From assembly GCA_020882975.1 (NCBI GenBank), contig JAHRFD010000008.1, positions 1 through 64,000 of the forward strand: a stretch of 64,000 nt of DNA, written 5' to 3'. Positions 41,911-50,768 of this stretch are shown piece by piece. How positions within the stretch are numbered: position 1 is the stretch's first letter; the number at the start of each line of letters is the position of its first letter. A program made the translations under genes and the position numbers. The DNA is from Microcoleus sp. EPA2 (lineage in GTDB: Bacteria; Cyanobacteriota; Cyanobacteriia; Cyanobacteriales; Microcoleaceae). The notes under the pieces were generated by a model. That model ran no database searches, was not told the DNA's origin, and worked only from the letters and a program-made list of their open reading frames with translations.

Positions 41911-41952
41911 AAGCCCCCACCGCTCAGACTCGCAATCGTTCGGTGGGGGCTT
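41911..41952 (+). promoter_or_regulatory. Leader hairpin upstream of the 77-aa gene (attenuator-like)
   Basis: AAGCCCCCACCG and CGGTGGGGGCTT form a perfect 12-bp GC-rich stem with an 18-nt loop, followed by TTAACT. It ends 27 bp before the ATG and just before the AGGAGG, so it lies in the leader of the gene. A terminator/attenuator or a stabilising 5' structure are both possible. Confidence 0.5.
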
Positions 41953-41979
41953 TAACTCCCATATTCAGGAGGAATACCT

Positions 41980-42213
41980 ATGATATCACAGCCAAAGTCC
42001 GTTCCCGAACTGCTCCGGGAAGAAGTTCCCGACGTACCCGCTGGTAAACAACCGATTCGTTTGCTGATTTGCGGGGTTCCCAAAGCGGTAGAAAGCATTG
42101 TTAATCTGCTGCACGTTTTGGGTTTTGCACAAGTTGGGGAATGGAGCCCGCCTTTACCTTCGCCTCTAGCGGGTGAGGTGATTCGGATTTTAACTCGTTA
42201 CTGGAAAGAATGA
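41980..42213 (+). CDS. Conserved small cyanobacterial protein
   Basis: 77 residues, highly conserved-looking: VPELLREEVPDVPAGKQPIR, LLICGVPKAVESIVNLLHVL, GFAQVGEWSPPLPSP and GEVIRILTRYW. An excellent AGGAGG ribosome site 7 nt upstream confirms the start. No membrane segment. The family is restricted to cyanobacteria as far as I know and has no assigned function. It is followed by a hairpin at 42221-42257. Confidence 0.82.
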   Translation: MISQPKSVPELLREEVPDVPAGKQPIRLLICGVPKAVESIVNLLHVLGFAQVGEWSPPLPSPLAGEVIRILTRYWKE

Positions 42214-42220
42214 TTGCGGA

Positions 42221-42257
42221 GGTCGATCGCACTTTTTGATGTTAAGTGCGATCGACC
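42221..42257 (+). terminator. Terminator hairpin after the 77-aa gene
   Basis: GGTCGATCGCACTT and AAGTGCGATCGACC are perfectly inverted (14 bp) with a 9-nt loop, 8 bp after the stop codon. Confidence 0.65.
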
Positions 42258-42374
42258 AGTATCTTCAAACCGCACTGCCATTAATTAAATTATTGATTTA
42301 ATTATCCACGCTCGCCTCAAAGTCCTAGGGAATAAGCCATTCAGCCATAGAAAAAGTGTCCGGACTATTGACTT

Positions 42375-42893
42375 TTAAGAGTTTGGTAATTGTTTAATCA
42401 CGTCTAGTATTTCTTGAAGCGTAAAGTAAATGTAGTAAAAAACTGGCTTTCCATTTATGTCTATAGTGCCATATCGACGATGTGGGCGACCATTATTTGT
42501 ATATGCTATGCTAGGGTAAAAGCCATCATATTTTGGGCTAAGATAACCTAACTCAATAGGAGCGCATTTTACGTCAAAAGTGATACCCCATTTTATTTTT
42601 GCTTCTAACTTTCCATCAGGCTTTCGCTCCAAATCGTCGAAGAGATTTTCATAAAAATAGCTGATATCAATTTTTTCAAAGTCCAATTCTGTGATAAGTA
42701 GTGGATAAGCTAGTGGTTTCACTTCCTGATCTGTCAACAATATATCATCAAAAAATTTATTTGCTTCCCCAGTTATGTAATCCTCAGCAGCTTTTTTGTG
42801 TTCTTCATTTTTAAAGGAAATTAGAGGAACATAACTGCTTTGGAAAAGTAGAGTTTCAGGGCAAATTCCTATAATATTTATTTGGTGATTCAT
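42375..42893 (-). CDS. Third protein of the McrB/LlaJI-like cassette, unknown function
   Basis: 172 residues, no signal peptide or membrane segment. It begins MNHQINIIGICPETLLFQSS and has the blocks KWGITFDVKCAPIELGYLSP and YGTIDINGKPVFYYIYFTL. I recognise no family. The start overlaps the stop of the nuclease gene by 4 nt (ATGA type), so it is translationally coupled as the last gene of a three-gene unit. It is possibly an accessory or specificity subunit, by analogy with the three-component BsuMI restriction system. That is inference. Confidence 0.75.
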   Translation of the reverse strand: MNHQINIIGICPETLLFQSSYVPLISFKNEEHKKAAEDYITGEANKFFDDILLTDQEVKPLAYPLLITELDFEKIDISYFYENLFDDLERKPDGKLEAKIKWGITFDVKCAPIELGYLSPKYDGFYPSIAYTNNGRPHRRYGTIDINGKPVFYYIYFTLQEILDVIKQLPNS

Positions 42894-44446
42894 AAGTTTT
42901 CCAGGTATAGCTTTTGGATAATAAAGAAGTTAGCCTTAAATATTTTGATTCCTCCTTTAATATCTAGGTTTTGTTCAGTTTCTCCCAAAGGATCAGGCTC
43001 AGGTTCTGCTGTGTAATACCAAGGAATAAAAAATACACTCTCTGCAACAGTATGGGTTTGCTGGAGAGCAAATTCATAAGTAAGCTGCTTGATGATATCA
43101 TTATTGTATTTGTTTTTCGATTTTGGCGACGATGGGGGATTCAGATAAAAGTCAAGAGGAACATCTTTATAATCCAATATTTTTAGTTCAAATCCCTTTT
43201 GTGTTTCTAATTTAAGAACTAAGTCAGGACGGGGAAACCGGCGCATTGCCCTACTTCTATCTCGGTTTTCCAATTTATTATACCTTGTGTTTGAGTAGAC
43301 CAGCGTTCCCGGTTGAGTATCAAGCTCAATACAAAGTAGTTCATTCCATCCGAAGTTACCGGGATTTTTAGGATATGGAATATTCGATATTGTCCTATAA
43401 ATCCATTTATTGCCGTACCCGTAGTTTCCATGATTAGCTTGGTGGTTGCCAACCCGTTTTGGTTCTTCACCTTGCCTCTTAGGTTCTGGATGTGGAGGAT
43501 CTTTCAAAGGTATATCGGTATCTGCATAGCAGATTTTATCTGGGTATTTTTTGAAGAAATAGGTGTTGCACATATCCTCCCAAACCAGAGAAAACCCTTT
43601 TATTCCCCAGTAGTCACCATCATTCTGATCGGGATTTATTTCGCCATATAAGAATATTTCAATAGCTTCATAAAGTCCCCAATAGTCAGCGTCTTTATAA
43701 TAAGTATTTTTGTCTATGTTATCCAGCGCTTCTTTAAGAATGCTGATAGTTTCGCCAAAAGTGTCTTTGTCAAAAATTGACTGGTTGCTGGTCAAGTAGC
43801 CGTCTTGGAAGCGTTGAGCAAGGAAGCGAATATCTTGACTGTGTGCTTGAATATTATCTGGCACATCGCCATCCAACTGCTGTACAATCTCATCGAGTAT
43901 ATAACAATACAGGTTCACGATATCAGTGCTTTCATAGCGCACCGTCGGACGTGGTAAATCCATCGCCTCGACGTAAATTACATCGTTATCGAGGTAGATA
44001 GCGCGATCTAAGTATTTGTAAAGTTGAGAATAATCAATATCTTCACTGCGCCTGACTTTCTTTTGGATTGAGTTGATAGCAAGGTCATCGTAGGCTTCCA
44101 GTACCCGCTCGATCATTTTAATCTTGCTATAGAGTACACAAACTTCCCCATCTTCCGTTTGCATACTGACTCCGCCAGCAGAAAGGGTAGTCTGATCTTG
44201 GTCTTGCTGGAAGTCGGATCTGTTAAGGTTGAATCGGTTTGTGCCTGTATTGTCTCTCTCAAACTTGCGGAAAGTGCGATACATCTTGAAAAATAAATCC
44301 CGCACCTCGTTAAAGTCACCATCTGGAAAATTATCAAAGCCATTTGGCAGACAAAACTCATAACCATCTTCTAGAGCAGATTTACGGATTCCAACAAAAA
44401 AGTCATTGGAATTTTTGATTAACTTAAAGCTTGAAAAATCAAACAT
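42890..44446 (-). CDS. LlaJI/McrC-like restriction endonuclease subunit
   Basis: 518 residues. The N-terminal part is helical with acidic stretches. Near the middle there is SLVWEDMCNTYFFKKY, typical of the region ahead of the nuclease domain in LlaJI/McrC proteins. The PD-(D/E)XK core is FPRPDLVL (404-411), then ILDYKD (Asp425, Lys427), and KQLTYEFALQ (Gln454, Tyr457) as the family's Q-x-x-Y motif. It would act with the McrB-like AAA+ gene 52 bp upstream on the same strand. Whether it cuts modified or unmodified DNA is open; no methyltransferase gene lies within the window. Confidence 0.85.
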   Translation of the reverse strand: MFDFSSFKLIKNSNDFFVGIRKSALEDGYEFCLPNGFDNFPDGDFNEVRDLFFKMYRTFRKFERDNTGTNRFNLNRSDFQQDQDQTTLSAGGVSMQTEDGEVCVLYSKIKMIERVLEAYDDLAINSIQKKVRRSEDIDYSQLYKYLDRAIYLDNDVIYVEAMDLPRPTVRYESTDIVNLYCYILDEIVQQLDGDVPDNIQAHSQDIRFLAQRFQDGYLTSNQSIFDKDTFGETISILKEALDNIDKNTYYKDADYWGLYEAIEIFLYGEINPDQNDGDYWGIKGFSLVWEDMCNTYFFKKYPDKICYADTDIPLKDPPHPEPKRQGEEPKRVGNHQANHGNYGYGNKWIYRTISNIPYPKNPGNFGWNELLCIELDTQPGTLVYSNTRYNKLENRDRSRAMRRFPRPDLVLKLETQKGFELKILDYKDVPLDFYLNPPSSPKSKNKYNNDIIKQLTYEFALQQTHTVAESVFFIPWYYTAEPEPDPLGETEQNLDIKGGIKIFKANFFIIQKLYLENL

Positions 44447-44498
44447 GGAGTGTCAAAAAAGAGAAGCTATTATTTTTAAGTAGAGACTTAAGACCAAT

Positions 44499-45542
44499 TC
44501 AAACATTGATATTCATTATGTTTGTAATGAACTCATTATGCAATTTAGTGAAATCACCGAAAGTGACGAGTTCATCTCTTGTTACCTCCAAAAGATCCAC
44601 AAGGGGTTTTTTGTCACGGTTGAAAACGCTATCCCATAGGAAGAACATGAGTTTATTTTGTATCTGTTCAGCCGTTACAGGCTGTTTGATAAAGTAATAG
44701 CCAATTTGCTTGTCCTCAATTCCCCGAATGGAAGTGTGATGACTTTTGATAAAGCTGTTAAGGTTTTTGATTAGCTTTTGCCACTCATCCTCATCCAAAA
44801 TTCCTCCTGTACCGTATGTTGCAACAGGAGGTTTAGTATCATCCCAGTTGACAAATTCCCAATCCCAACGTCGCTTGAAAGCACTGTCCATAAAGTAAAT
44901 GGAATTGTCAGAGGTGTTCATAGTAGCTAGGATGGAGAGATTGGGAGGAATACGAATAATCATATTCACTAAATCAAATTTCAAAAAGTCTATTTTCTTT
45001 TGTAAAGTTTCGAGTTTAACAACTCCGTCGTGGGGCGAAAGTTTATAATCATCTATATTTCCTTTGCTATCATATCCAAACTTTGTACCTATCAGATCCA
45101 AAAGCTTTATAAATTCAATGGAAGTTATATTAATTCCATAACTTGACCAACCATTCTCATCCCTATCTAATAGCTGAAAAATTGTGCCAAAGATGGCAGA
45201 CGAATTACCCCTATTTATCTCATCAATAACAAGAGCAACATTCTTGGGTTCTTGTTGTTTCTTACCATCTTTATCATGGGCATCTTTAATATTTTTATAG
45301 GCTTGGCCTAAAGCTTTTAGAAAATGACCCTCATAGTAGTTATACTCCACTTTACCCGCTCTAGTAATTGGCACGAGTTTGCCCATGAAGTCACCATAGG
45401 TGTACTCTGGATGAAATACTGTTTTAATGATATTCTCTGGACTTGTTATTCCCAAGTCATTTGGAATGATTACCTTATCGATTGTGTGGCTTTTACCGGT
45501 TCCGGGGCTACCAAAGAGGATTTTCTGAATGGGAGTTTTCAC
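44499..45542 (-). CDS. McrB-like AAA+ GTPase/ATPase restriction subunit
   Basis: 347 residues from a GTG at 45542; a stop codon lies four codons upstream. Walker A GSPGTGKS is at residues 11-18, Walker B VALVIDEINRGNSS at 102-115 and the McrB-type sensor MNTSDNS at 208-214 (usually MNTADRS), followed by AFKRRWDWEF. The usual N-terminal DNA-recognition domain of McrB is absent, since the motor starts almost at residue 10. This resembles the short AAA+ component of BsuMI/LlaJI-type systems. About 60 extra residues are inserted between Walker B and sensor 1. First gene of the three-gene cassette. Confidence 0.88.
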   Translation of the reverse strand: MKTPIQKILFGSPGTGKSHTIDKVIIPNDLGITSPENIIKTVFHPEYTYGDFMGKLVPITRAGKVEYNYYEGHFLKALGQAYKNIKDAHDKDGKKQQEPKNVALVIDEINRGNSSAIFGTIFQLLDRDENGWSSYGINITSIEFIKLLDLIGTKFGYDSKGNIDDYKLSPHDGVVKLETLQKKIDFLKFDLVNMIIRIPPNLSILATMNTSDNSIYFMDSAFKRRWDWEFVNWDDTKPPVATYGTGGILDEDEWQKLIKNLNSFIKSHHTSIRGIEDKQIGYYFIKQPVTAEQIQNKLMFFLWDSVFNRDKKPLVDLLEVTRDELVTFGDFTKLHNEFITNIMNINV

Positions 45543-45860
45543 TTTCTTGGTCTACTTAAGTTACAAAATGCTGGTGAAGAGATATCAAACTACAGATGTA
45601 AGTGCCAAAACCTACTCTGAGTCGTGAGCAGCCATAGGTAAAATAGCTGAGGTCATATCCATCCTCTGGGTATAATAAACTACTTATGGAGCTCTGTCAA
45701 TCTTTTTTCGGTGAGTGAGGACGAAGTATTATCGCAAAAAACCCCGGTTTCTGACTACGCGCAAACCAAAGAAACCGGGTTTTTGGGAGATTCTACGAGG
45801 TGTGACGAGTATGCTCGAAAAAACCCGGTTTCTGGCCACTCGTGCGTTCAAGATTTGCGA
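45543..45860. repeat. Gene-free spacer in the defence island with palindromic repeats
   Basis: Most of the right half (45735-45834) is three copies of the AAACCCGGTTTCT-type palindrome with the linker GAGGTGTGACGAGTAT, a pattern shared with 47915-47979. The left part carries the McrB promoter region and no gene. Confidence 0.7.
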
Positions 45861-46703
45861 TTAACTCACTTCCAAAAGTTGGCTTAAAAAATCAATAAAA
45901 TTTGCCAAACCAGGAACCTGCTGCTGTGTCTTTTCGCTCACCCAATTATTATCAGCAATACTTGTTGTATTAGTCTTCCCCGGTTTGAGAACACTGACAA
46001 CAGTAGCAACTAAAGCTTTTTCGCGATCGAAATTTTTCCACTTTAAAGATTTCCTCTCTTTTTGAGAAAATTCATCCATATCGGAAAACTCATCTAGATA
46101 AGAATCTAGATAAGAATTAGCTCTCTTCATGTACGCGGGATAAGCTATCTGTCCGCACTCACACAGCAAAGTATCCAACACACCGGGCGAAGCGTTATCT
46201 GGCAAAATATAAATTCCTGTACGCGGGCTATTAGAATTGACAACACCCGCTCGATCGGGCAAATCAGGAAAGTAGTTGCGGAATTTATTAGTATATTCTG
46301 AAACAATTTTATTGGGATTTGACTTATTATCACAATCGGTAACTATGCCAAATGCCGACAAGTTTGTTTGATACTCAGAATTATTAGATAATATATCATC
46401 TAGATTAGTAACAAGGTTGCTGCTTCCTTCACCAGCATAAATTACTACGGAGACAGTATCATTAAACAAAATAGATGGCATATCAAGACGTTTGTACAAA
46501 TCTCCTTGTTTGGGATAACGGGGAATAAACTTATGCCAAAATTTGTCAAATTTACTTTCCAATTCTTTTGACATATCCAATCTTGTCAACTTATCCAATT
46601 TGTTCCACTCTTCTCGGAAATCTTTAAAACCCAAAAGCTTGAGAACCTTCCCTGTAAATGCCTGGTCGTGAGGCCCTTCTACTCCAATAATGGCGTATTT
46701 CAC
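45861..46703 (-). CDS. TOPRIM-domain protein (DUF3226-like), second gene of an ATPase/TOPRIM defence pair
   Basis: 280 residues. TOPRIM-like signature: IIGVEGPHDQAF (Glu9, Asp13), IVTDCDNKSNPN (Asp123, Asp125) and GIYILPDNASPGVLDTLL (PDN at 168-170), the arrangement of DUF3226/OLD-type nucleases. The start overlaps the ATPase stop by 4 nt, so the two are translationally coupled. Compared with OLD nucleases, which fuse ATPase and TOPRIM, here they are split, as in PARIS (AriA/AriB) and related systems. The likely role is an ATPase-gated nuclease that acts on phage infection. The trigger is not readable. Confidence 0.82.
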   Translation of the reverse strand: MKYAIIGVEGPHDQAFTGKVLKLLGFKDFREEWNKLDKLTRLDMSKELESKFDKFWHKFIPRYPKQGDLYKRLDMPSILFNDTVSVVIYAGEGSSNLVTNLDDILSNNSEYQTNLSAFGIVTDCDNKSNPNKIVSEYTNKFRNYFPDLPDRAGVVNSNSPRTGIYILPDNASPGVLDTLLCECGQIAYPAYMKRANSYLDSYLDEFSDMDEFSQKERKSLKWKNFDREKALVATVVSVLKPGKTNTTSIADNNWVSEKTQQQVPGLANFIDFLSQLLEVS

Positions 46704-47827
46704 ACGCGCACCTCCTGACCCAAATCCTCCCGCAATCTTTGCAATCTTTCCCGTTGAATTCTAACTGCTTTAGTTTGTGACTCCCCTTTCTCTAAACGAT
46801 AAAGAACTAAATCAGTCTCCAAATCGCTAGCATCCAACATCGCATCAACTGTTTCCAAACTGTGGGTAGTTGCAAATAACTGCACGTCGAATCGCTGACA
46901 CCACTGCACAATCCAAGCAAAGGAACTGCTAAGTGCTTCAGTATGAATTGCTGTTTCTATCTCATCAATTAGTAAAACTCCACCTCGTACTTTTGCGACT
47001 GTTAGAGCAATGAACAGCAAACGCCGAACTCCATCACCAAAAGAACTTAATGGTGAAAATCCTACTCGTTTGTGGTCAATATAGAGACTGCTACGATTCC
47101 CGCCATGCGACAGAATTTCTAAATCAATAATTCCTGAATCCATAACTTGCAGTAACTCAATCACTACGGGCTTAAAACGTTGAAAAGTAGCTTCTGATAG
47201 CAAGCCAACTTGTGACTGTTCTATGCGATGAGAAAAAGGTGTTACAGTCTCAACTGACAGCACTGCATCTGAGCGAATTCGTCGATTCGTTACACGCTCA
47301 TTTTCCCAAATTTCAAAATGTTCAGATAATTCATTTGGTGAAGTTGACAGAATAGCTTTTAGCTCTATTTCTGCACCTCGCAGAATATTGTCAAACTCAT
47401 TTTCGCTCTCATTTTCGTTAATATCTAGATCGTCTGACGACTGAGTTTCGTCATCTTCCGATAATTCCACTGCTTCAAATTCTTGGTAAATTGCTCTCGA
47501 CTCTCTCACTGAAAACTTACCATTACCAGAAACATGAGTTTCCCCTTGATAATAAGAATCAAATTCTTCTTCTTCTTTACTTTGAGGAAATAGCCACTTA
47601 AATGCCTCCAGTCTTGGCTTACGAGAATATTTGATTTCTCGTCGCCATGATGTATTCAGCCATTCTGCCAAATCTAAGGGGCGACAATAGGTTGATATCG
47701 CCTCTAAAACACTGGTTTTGCCTGAGTTATTTCCGCCAACCAAAATGTTAATCTGACCCAAGCCCTGCAAGGTTAAATCTCGCAGGCCTCGGAACCGATG
47801 GATGGTTAAATTGTCAATGTGTTTCAT
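46700..47827 (-). CDS. ABC-type AAA ATPase (AAA_15/AAA_21-like), defence pair with TOPRIM protein
   Basis: 375 residues. Walker A is ILVGGNNSGKTSVLEAI (GGNNSGKTS at 31-39). A signature-like LSSFGDGVRRLLFIAL comes next, followed by Walker B GGVLLIDEIETAIH and the H-loop FATTHSLE. A long acidic insertion (about residues 120-150, EDDETQSSDDLDINENESEN) sits in the lid/coiled-coil region. The architecture matches OLD-like and PARIS AriA ATPases. It lies directly upstream of the TOPRIM gene, overlapping by 4 nt. A palindromic repeat separates it from aspS. Confidence 0.88.
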   Translation of the reverse strand: MKHIDNLTIHRFRGLRDLTLQGLGQINILVGGNNSGKTSVLEAISTYCRPLDLAEWLNTSWRREIKYSRKPRLEAFKWLFPQSKEEEEFDSYYQGETHVSGNGKFSVRESRAIYQEFEAVELSEDDETQSSDDLDINENESENEFDNILRGAEIELKAILSTSPNELSEHFEIWENERVTNRRIRSDAVLSVETVTPFSHRIEQSQVGLLSEATFQRFKPVVIELLQVMDSGIIDLEILSHGGNRSSLYIDHKRVGFSPLSSFGDGVRRLLFIALTVAKVRGGVLLIDEIETAIHTEALSSSFAWIVQWCQRFDVQLFATTHSLETVDAMLDASDLETDLVLYRLEKGESQTKAVRIQRERLQRLREDLGQEVRV

Positions 47828-47914
47828 AATTATTAATCATGCTACATAAGTCGATATCTATCAATAAACATATTGGGAGTTAAATAGTAAAGCACTGATT
47901 AAAACATTCATATA

Positions 47915-47979
47915 AAGAAACCGGATTTTTCGCAGTTTCTGGGAGGTGTGACGAGTATTCTGGAAAAAACCCGGTTTCT
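47915..47979. repeat. AGAAACCSGGTTTCT repeat bordering the defence island
   Basis: Two arms with the linker GGAGGTGTGACGAGTAT, the same as at 45795-45812. It lies between the ATPase promoter and the aspS 3' end. Confidence 0.75.
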
Positions 47980-48017
47980 CGCCACCCATCCACTATTCAT
48001 TGAAGCTGTTTTACTAC

Positions 48018-49802
48018 CTATGTTTTGGCTACATAAGTCGATCGCACTTGCAACTCCTTCAACTGCTTCTCATCCACACTAGACGGCGCATTTGTCAACA
48101 AACACCCGGCTTGCTGCGTCTTGGGAAACGCCATGACATCGCGAATCGATTCCTCGCCGGCTAACAGCATCACCAACCGATCCAAACCGTAGGCTATGCC
48201 GCCGTGGGGAGGGGTTCCGTACTCAAACGCATCCAACAAAAAGCCAAACTTATTGTAAGCTTCTTCTGTGGATAAGCCGATCGCCTCAAACACCTTTTCC
48301 TGAACTTCCCGCTGGTAAATCCGCAGAGAACCGCCGCCGACTTCTGTACCGTTTAATACCAAATCGTAAGCTTGAGCTCTGGCTGTTTTCAAATCGGCAA
48401 TATCGTCGGGATGCGGTGCGGTAAACGGGTGATGTAATGCTTCCAAACGCTTCTCATCGGCGTTCCATTCAAACATCGGGAAATCTGTCACCCACAGCAA
48501 ATTCATCTTGTCTTTGTCGATTAATCCCAAGTCGTTACCGACGTACAAACGCAATCTATCCAAAATCTTATTGACAGTTGGCGCGTCGGCTGCTGCGAAT
48601 AATAACAAATGACCCGGTTGTGCGCCGGTGCGATCGAGCAATTCCTGTTTTTGTGCTTCAGTCAAATTATCCTTAATTGCGCCGATCGTATCAATTTCGC
48701 CATTCTCCCGCACGCGGATGAAAGCCAATCCTTTCGCACCCGCTTCGGTGGCTTCTTTAAACACATCACCTTTTTTGATTCGCTCGTTAGAAAAAACCTC
48801 ATTCCCGCCGGGAATCGGCAAAACTTTCACGATTCCGCCCGCAGCAATTGCACCGGAAAATACCTTAAATCCCGAATCTTTCATCAAATCGGAAACATCG
48901 ACTAATTCCAAACCGAAGCGAGTATCCGGTTTATCGCTACCGTAGCGATCCATTGCTTCGGCGTAAGTCAAACGCGGGAAAGGACGAGGTAATTCCACGC
49001 CTTTCACACTTTTGAAAATATTGCAGACTAAACCTTCATTTAATTCGATTACTTCTTCCACAGACATGAAACTCATTTCCATGTCCAATTGGGTAAATTC
49101 CGGCTGTCTGTCGGCGCGCAAATCTTCATCGCGGAAGCAGCGAGCAATCTGATAATATCTGTCAAAACCAGACACCATTAATAATTGTTTGAACAACTGC
49201 GGCGACTGCGGCAAAGCATACCATTCACCGGGATTGACGCGGCTGGGAACTAAATAATCTCTGGCACCTTCGGGAGTGGCGCGAGTTAAAATCGGTGTTT
49301 CAATTTCCATGAAACCTTCAACATCTTCGAGGTGGCGGCGCATGGCTTTGACAACTTGGTGGCGAAGTTGTAAATTGCGACTCATGCGATCGCGCCGCAA
49401 GTCCAAATAGCGATATTTCAAGCGCAAATCTTCCCGCACGTTTTCAGTTTCCGCCGTCGAAACTTGAAACGGTAACTGTTTGCGCACCGCATTCAACAAT
49501 TCAATTTCGTCTGCATAAATTTCTACCTCACCCGTAGCTAATTTGGGGTTGAGGGAATCGGCGGGGCGGCTGGTGACTCGCCCGGTAATTTTCACTACGT
49601 ATTCGTTGCGCAAAGCCTCAGCCCCGTGATAGGAATCGGGGGTGCGTTGGGGATCGCTGACAATTTGCACGCTACCCGATCGATCGCGCAAATCCAGAAA
49701 AATCACCCCGCCATGATCGCGGCGGCGATCCACCCATCCGTAAAGGGTTACAGTTTTTCCGATGTGTTCGCTTCGCAGTTCGCCGCAGTAGTAAGTTCTC
49801 AT
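48018..49802 (-). CDS. aspS: Aspartate-tRNA ligase (bacterial type)
   Basis: 594 residues. The N-terminal OB-fold anticodon-binding domain includes [23 protein letters not shown]. The class II catalytic core includes motif 2 [20 protein letters not shown] and motif 3 near [15 protein letters not shown]. The bacterial GAD insertion occupies the middle. It charges tRNA-Asp, and in organisms without AsnRS also tRNA-Asn. Single gene on the minus strand. Confidence 0.97.
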   Translation of the reverse strand: MRTYYCGELRSEHIGKTVTLYGWVDRRRDHGGVIFLDLRDRSGSVQIVSDPQRTPDSYHGAEALRNEYVVKITGRVTSRPADSLNPKLATGEVEIYADEIELLNAVRKQLPFQVSTAETENVREDLRLKYRYLDLRRDRMSRNLQLRHQVVKAMRRHLEDVEGFMEIETPILTRATPEGARDYLVPSRVNPGEWYALPQSPQLFKQLLMVSGFDRYYQIARCFRDEDLRADRQPEFTQLDMEMSFMSVEEVIELNEGLVCNIFKSVKGVELPRPFPRLTYAEAMDRYGSDKPDTRFGLELVDVSDLMKDSGFKVFSGAIAAGGIVKVLPIPGGNEVFSNERIKKGDVFKEATEAGAKGLAFIRVRENGEIDTIGAIKDNLTEAQKQELLDRTGAQPGHLLLFAAADAPTVNKILDRLRLYVGNDLGLIDKDKMNLLWVTDFPMFEWNADEKRLEALHHPFTAPHPDDIADLKTARAQAYDLVLNGTEVGGGSLRIYQREVQEKVFEAIGLSTEEAYNKFGFLLDAFEYGTPPHGGIAYGLDRLVMLLAGEESIRDVMAFPKTQQAGCLLTNAPSSVDEKQLKELQVRSTYVAKT

Positions 49803-49957
49803 GGTTGGGGGTTTGTGGACTAAAAATAAAGCTTTCTGATTATAGCGCTTGATGTCGAAACCTTTTGTGAACAGGCAAGAAGCCTGTTACACAAGAAAAT
49901 TCAATCTTTGTCGAACAGCGATCTTGCCTGTGGCTTAAAAGGGTGCCAAATTTGAGT

Positions 49958-50545
49958 TTAATGCTTTTTATCAAAAAACTTGGTTAGCGCCTGGAATGCA
50001 GATTTGGACGCATCCGTCAAGCGACTGCCGATCGACTCAATTTCCCCAACCACAACGTGCCAATTTTTTTCAGTTTGTTTCTGAATTTGGTCAACAGCTT
50101 GTTCAATGCGATCGCGTTCGATAAACTTATTTTGTTCTACCGCTTCTCGCGCTTGGCGAACCGCTTTCAAATAGGCCTCGCGACTGACTTCGCCTGCATC
50201 TTGCACCTGTGATTGCGCGCGAGTTTTAATCGCATCAACCACCAGCCAATTTTTCTCTGCTTCTTTTTGAATCAGCCCCACTGCATCTGTCATTCTTTCT
50301 TTGGCGATCGTCTTATTTTTGGCTAGGGCTAACTGGGCTTTCTGCACAGCTTTTAAGTAAGCCTCACGGGTGAGATCGCCTGCTGCTTGTACCTCTGCTG
50401 CGGCGCGTTTTTTAATCGCTTCAAATAATACAGCCGTTTCTGCGATCGTTTCTTCTGTAGCGTTTGGCATCTCCTTTTTGACGATCGCAGTCGTTTCGGG
50501 AGTTACATCTATGATTGTTTCTTCGTTCATATTTGGCTCTGTCAT
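49958..50545 (-). CDS. Two-repeat helical protein, function unknown
   Basis: 195 residues from the ATG at 50545, ahead of which lies a GGAGGAG (11 nt). Starts further upstream overlap that site. Two ~55-residue repeats are visible: KKRAAAEVQAAGDLTREAYL ... and KTRAQSQVQDAGEVSREAYL ..., each ending EKNW. It is all-helical and charged, without signal or membrane segment. It resembles cyanobacterial stress-type helical proteins. Upstream are two copies of TTTGGATATGTAGCGCC. Confidence 0.75.
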   Translation of the reverse strand: MTEPNMNEETIIDVTPETTAIVKKEMPNATEETIAETAVLFEAIKKRAAAEVQAAGDLTREAYLKAVQKAQLALAKNKTIAKERMTDAVGLIQKEAEKNWLVVDAIKTRAQSQVQDAGEVSREAYLKAVRQAREAVEQNKFIERDRIEQAVDQIQKQTEKNWHVVVGEIESIGSRLTDASKSAFQALTKFFDKKH

Positions 50546-50602
50546 AGGAATCATCTCCTCCTTAGCAAACGTTTGTAAAAAATCCACAACCCGCAGGTAG
50601 AT

Positions 50603-50662
50603 TTTGGATATGTAGCGCCAGAATCAATGCTCGCCCTAAATTTGGATATGTAGCGCCTGAAT
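50603..50662. repeat. Two copies of a 22-bp promoter-region repeat
   Basis: TTTGGATATGTAGCGCCWGAAT at 50603-50624 and 50641-50662 (period 38), in the divergent promoter region of the helical-repeat gene and crcB. Confidence 0.8.
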
Positions 50663-50768
50663 TCATTGTAGCATCTAATCAGAATATTGATATCTATTGG
50701 TGATTGGTTATTTGTACTCAGTCCCCAGTCAACGGTTCCCAGTCAACGGTCCACTATCATTTATTTTT

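Noticed and set aside
41850..42047. Alternative frame over the leader hairpin
   Set aside because: It covers the GC-rich leader stem and the start of the well-supported 77-aa gene in another frame.
43185..43200. tRNA T-loop-like GTTCAAATCC
   Set aside because: Lies within the nuclease coding sequence, with no acceptor or anticodon arms around it.
50663..50768. Fluoride riboswitch ahead of crcB
   Set aside because: The conserved fluoride-aptamer core was not found by eye; the region is low-complexity and carries a 22-bp direct repeat.
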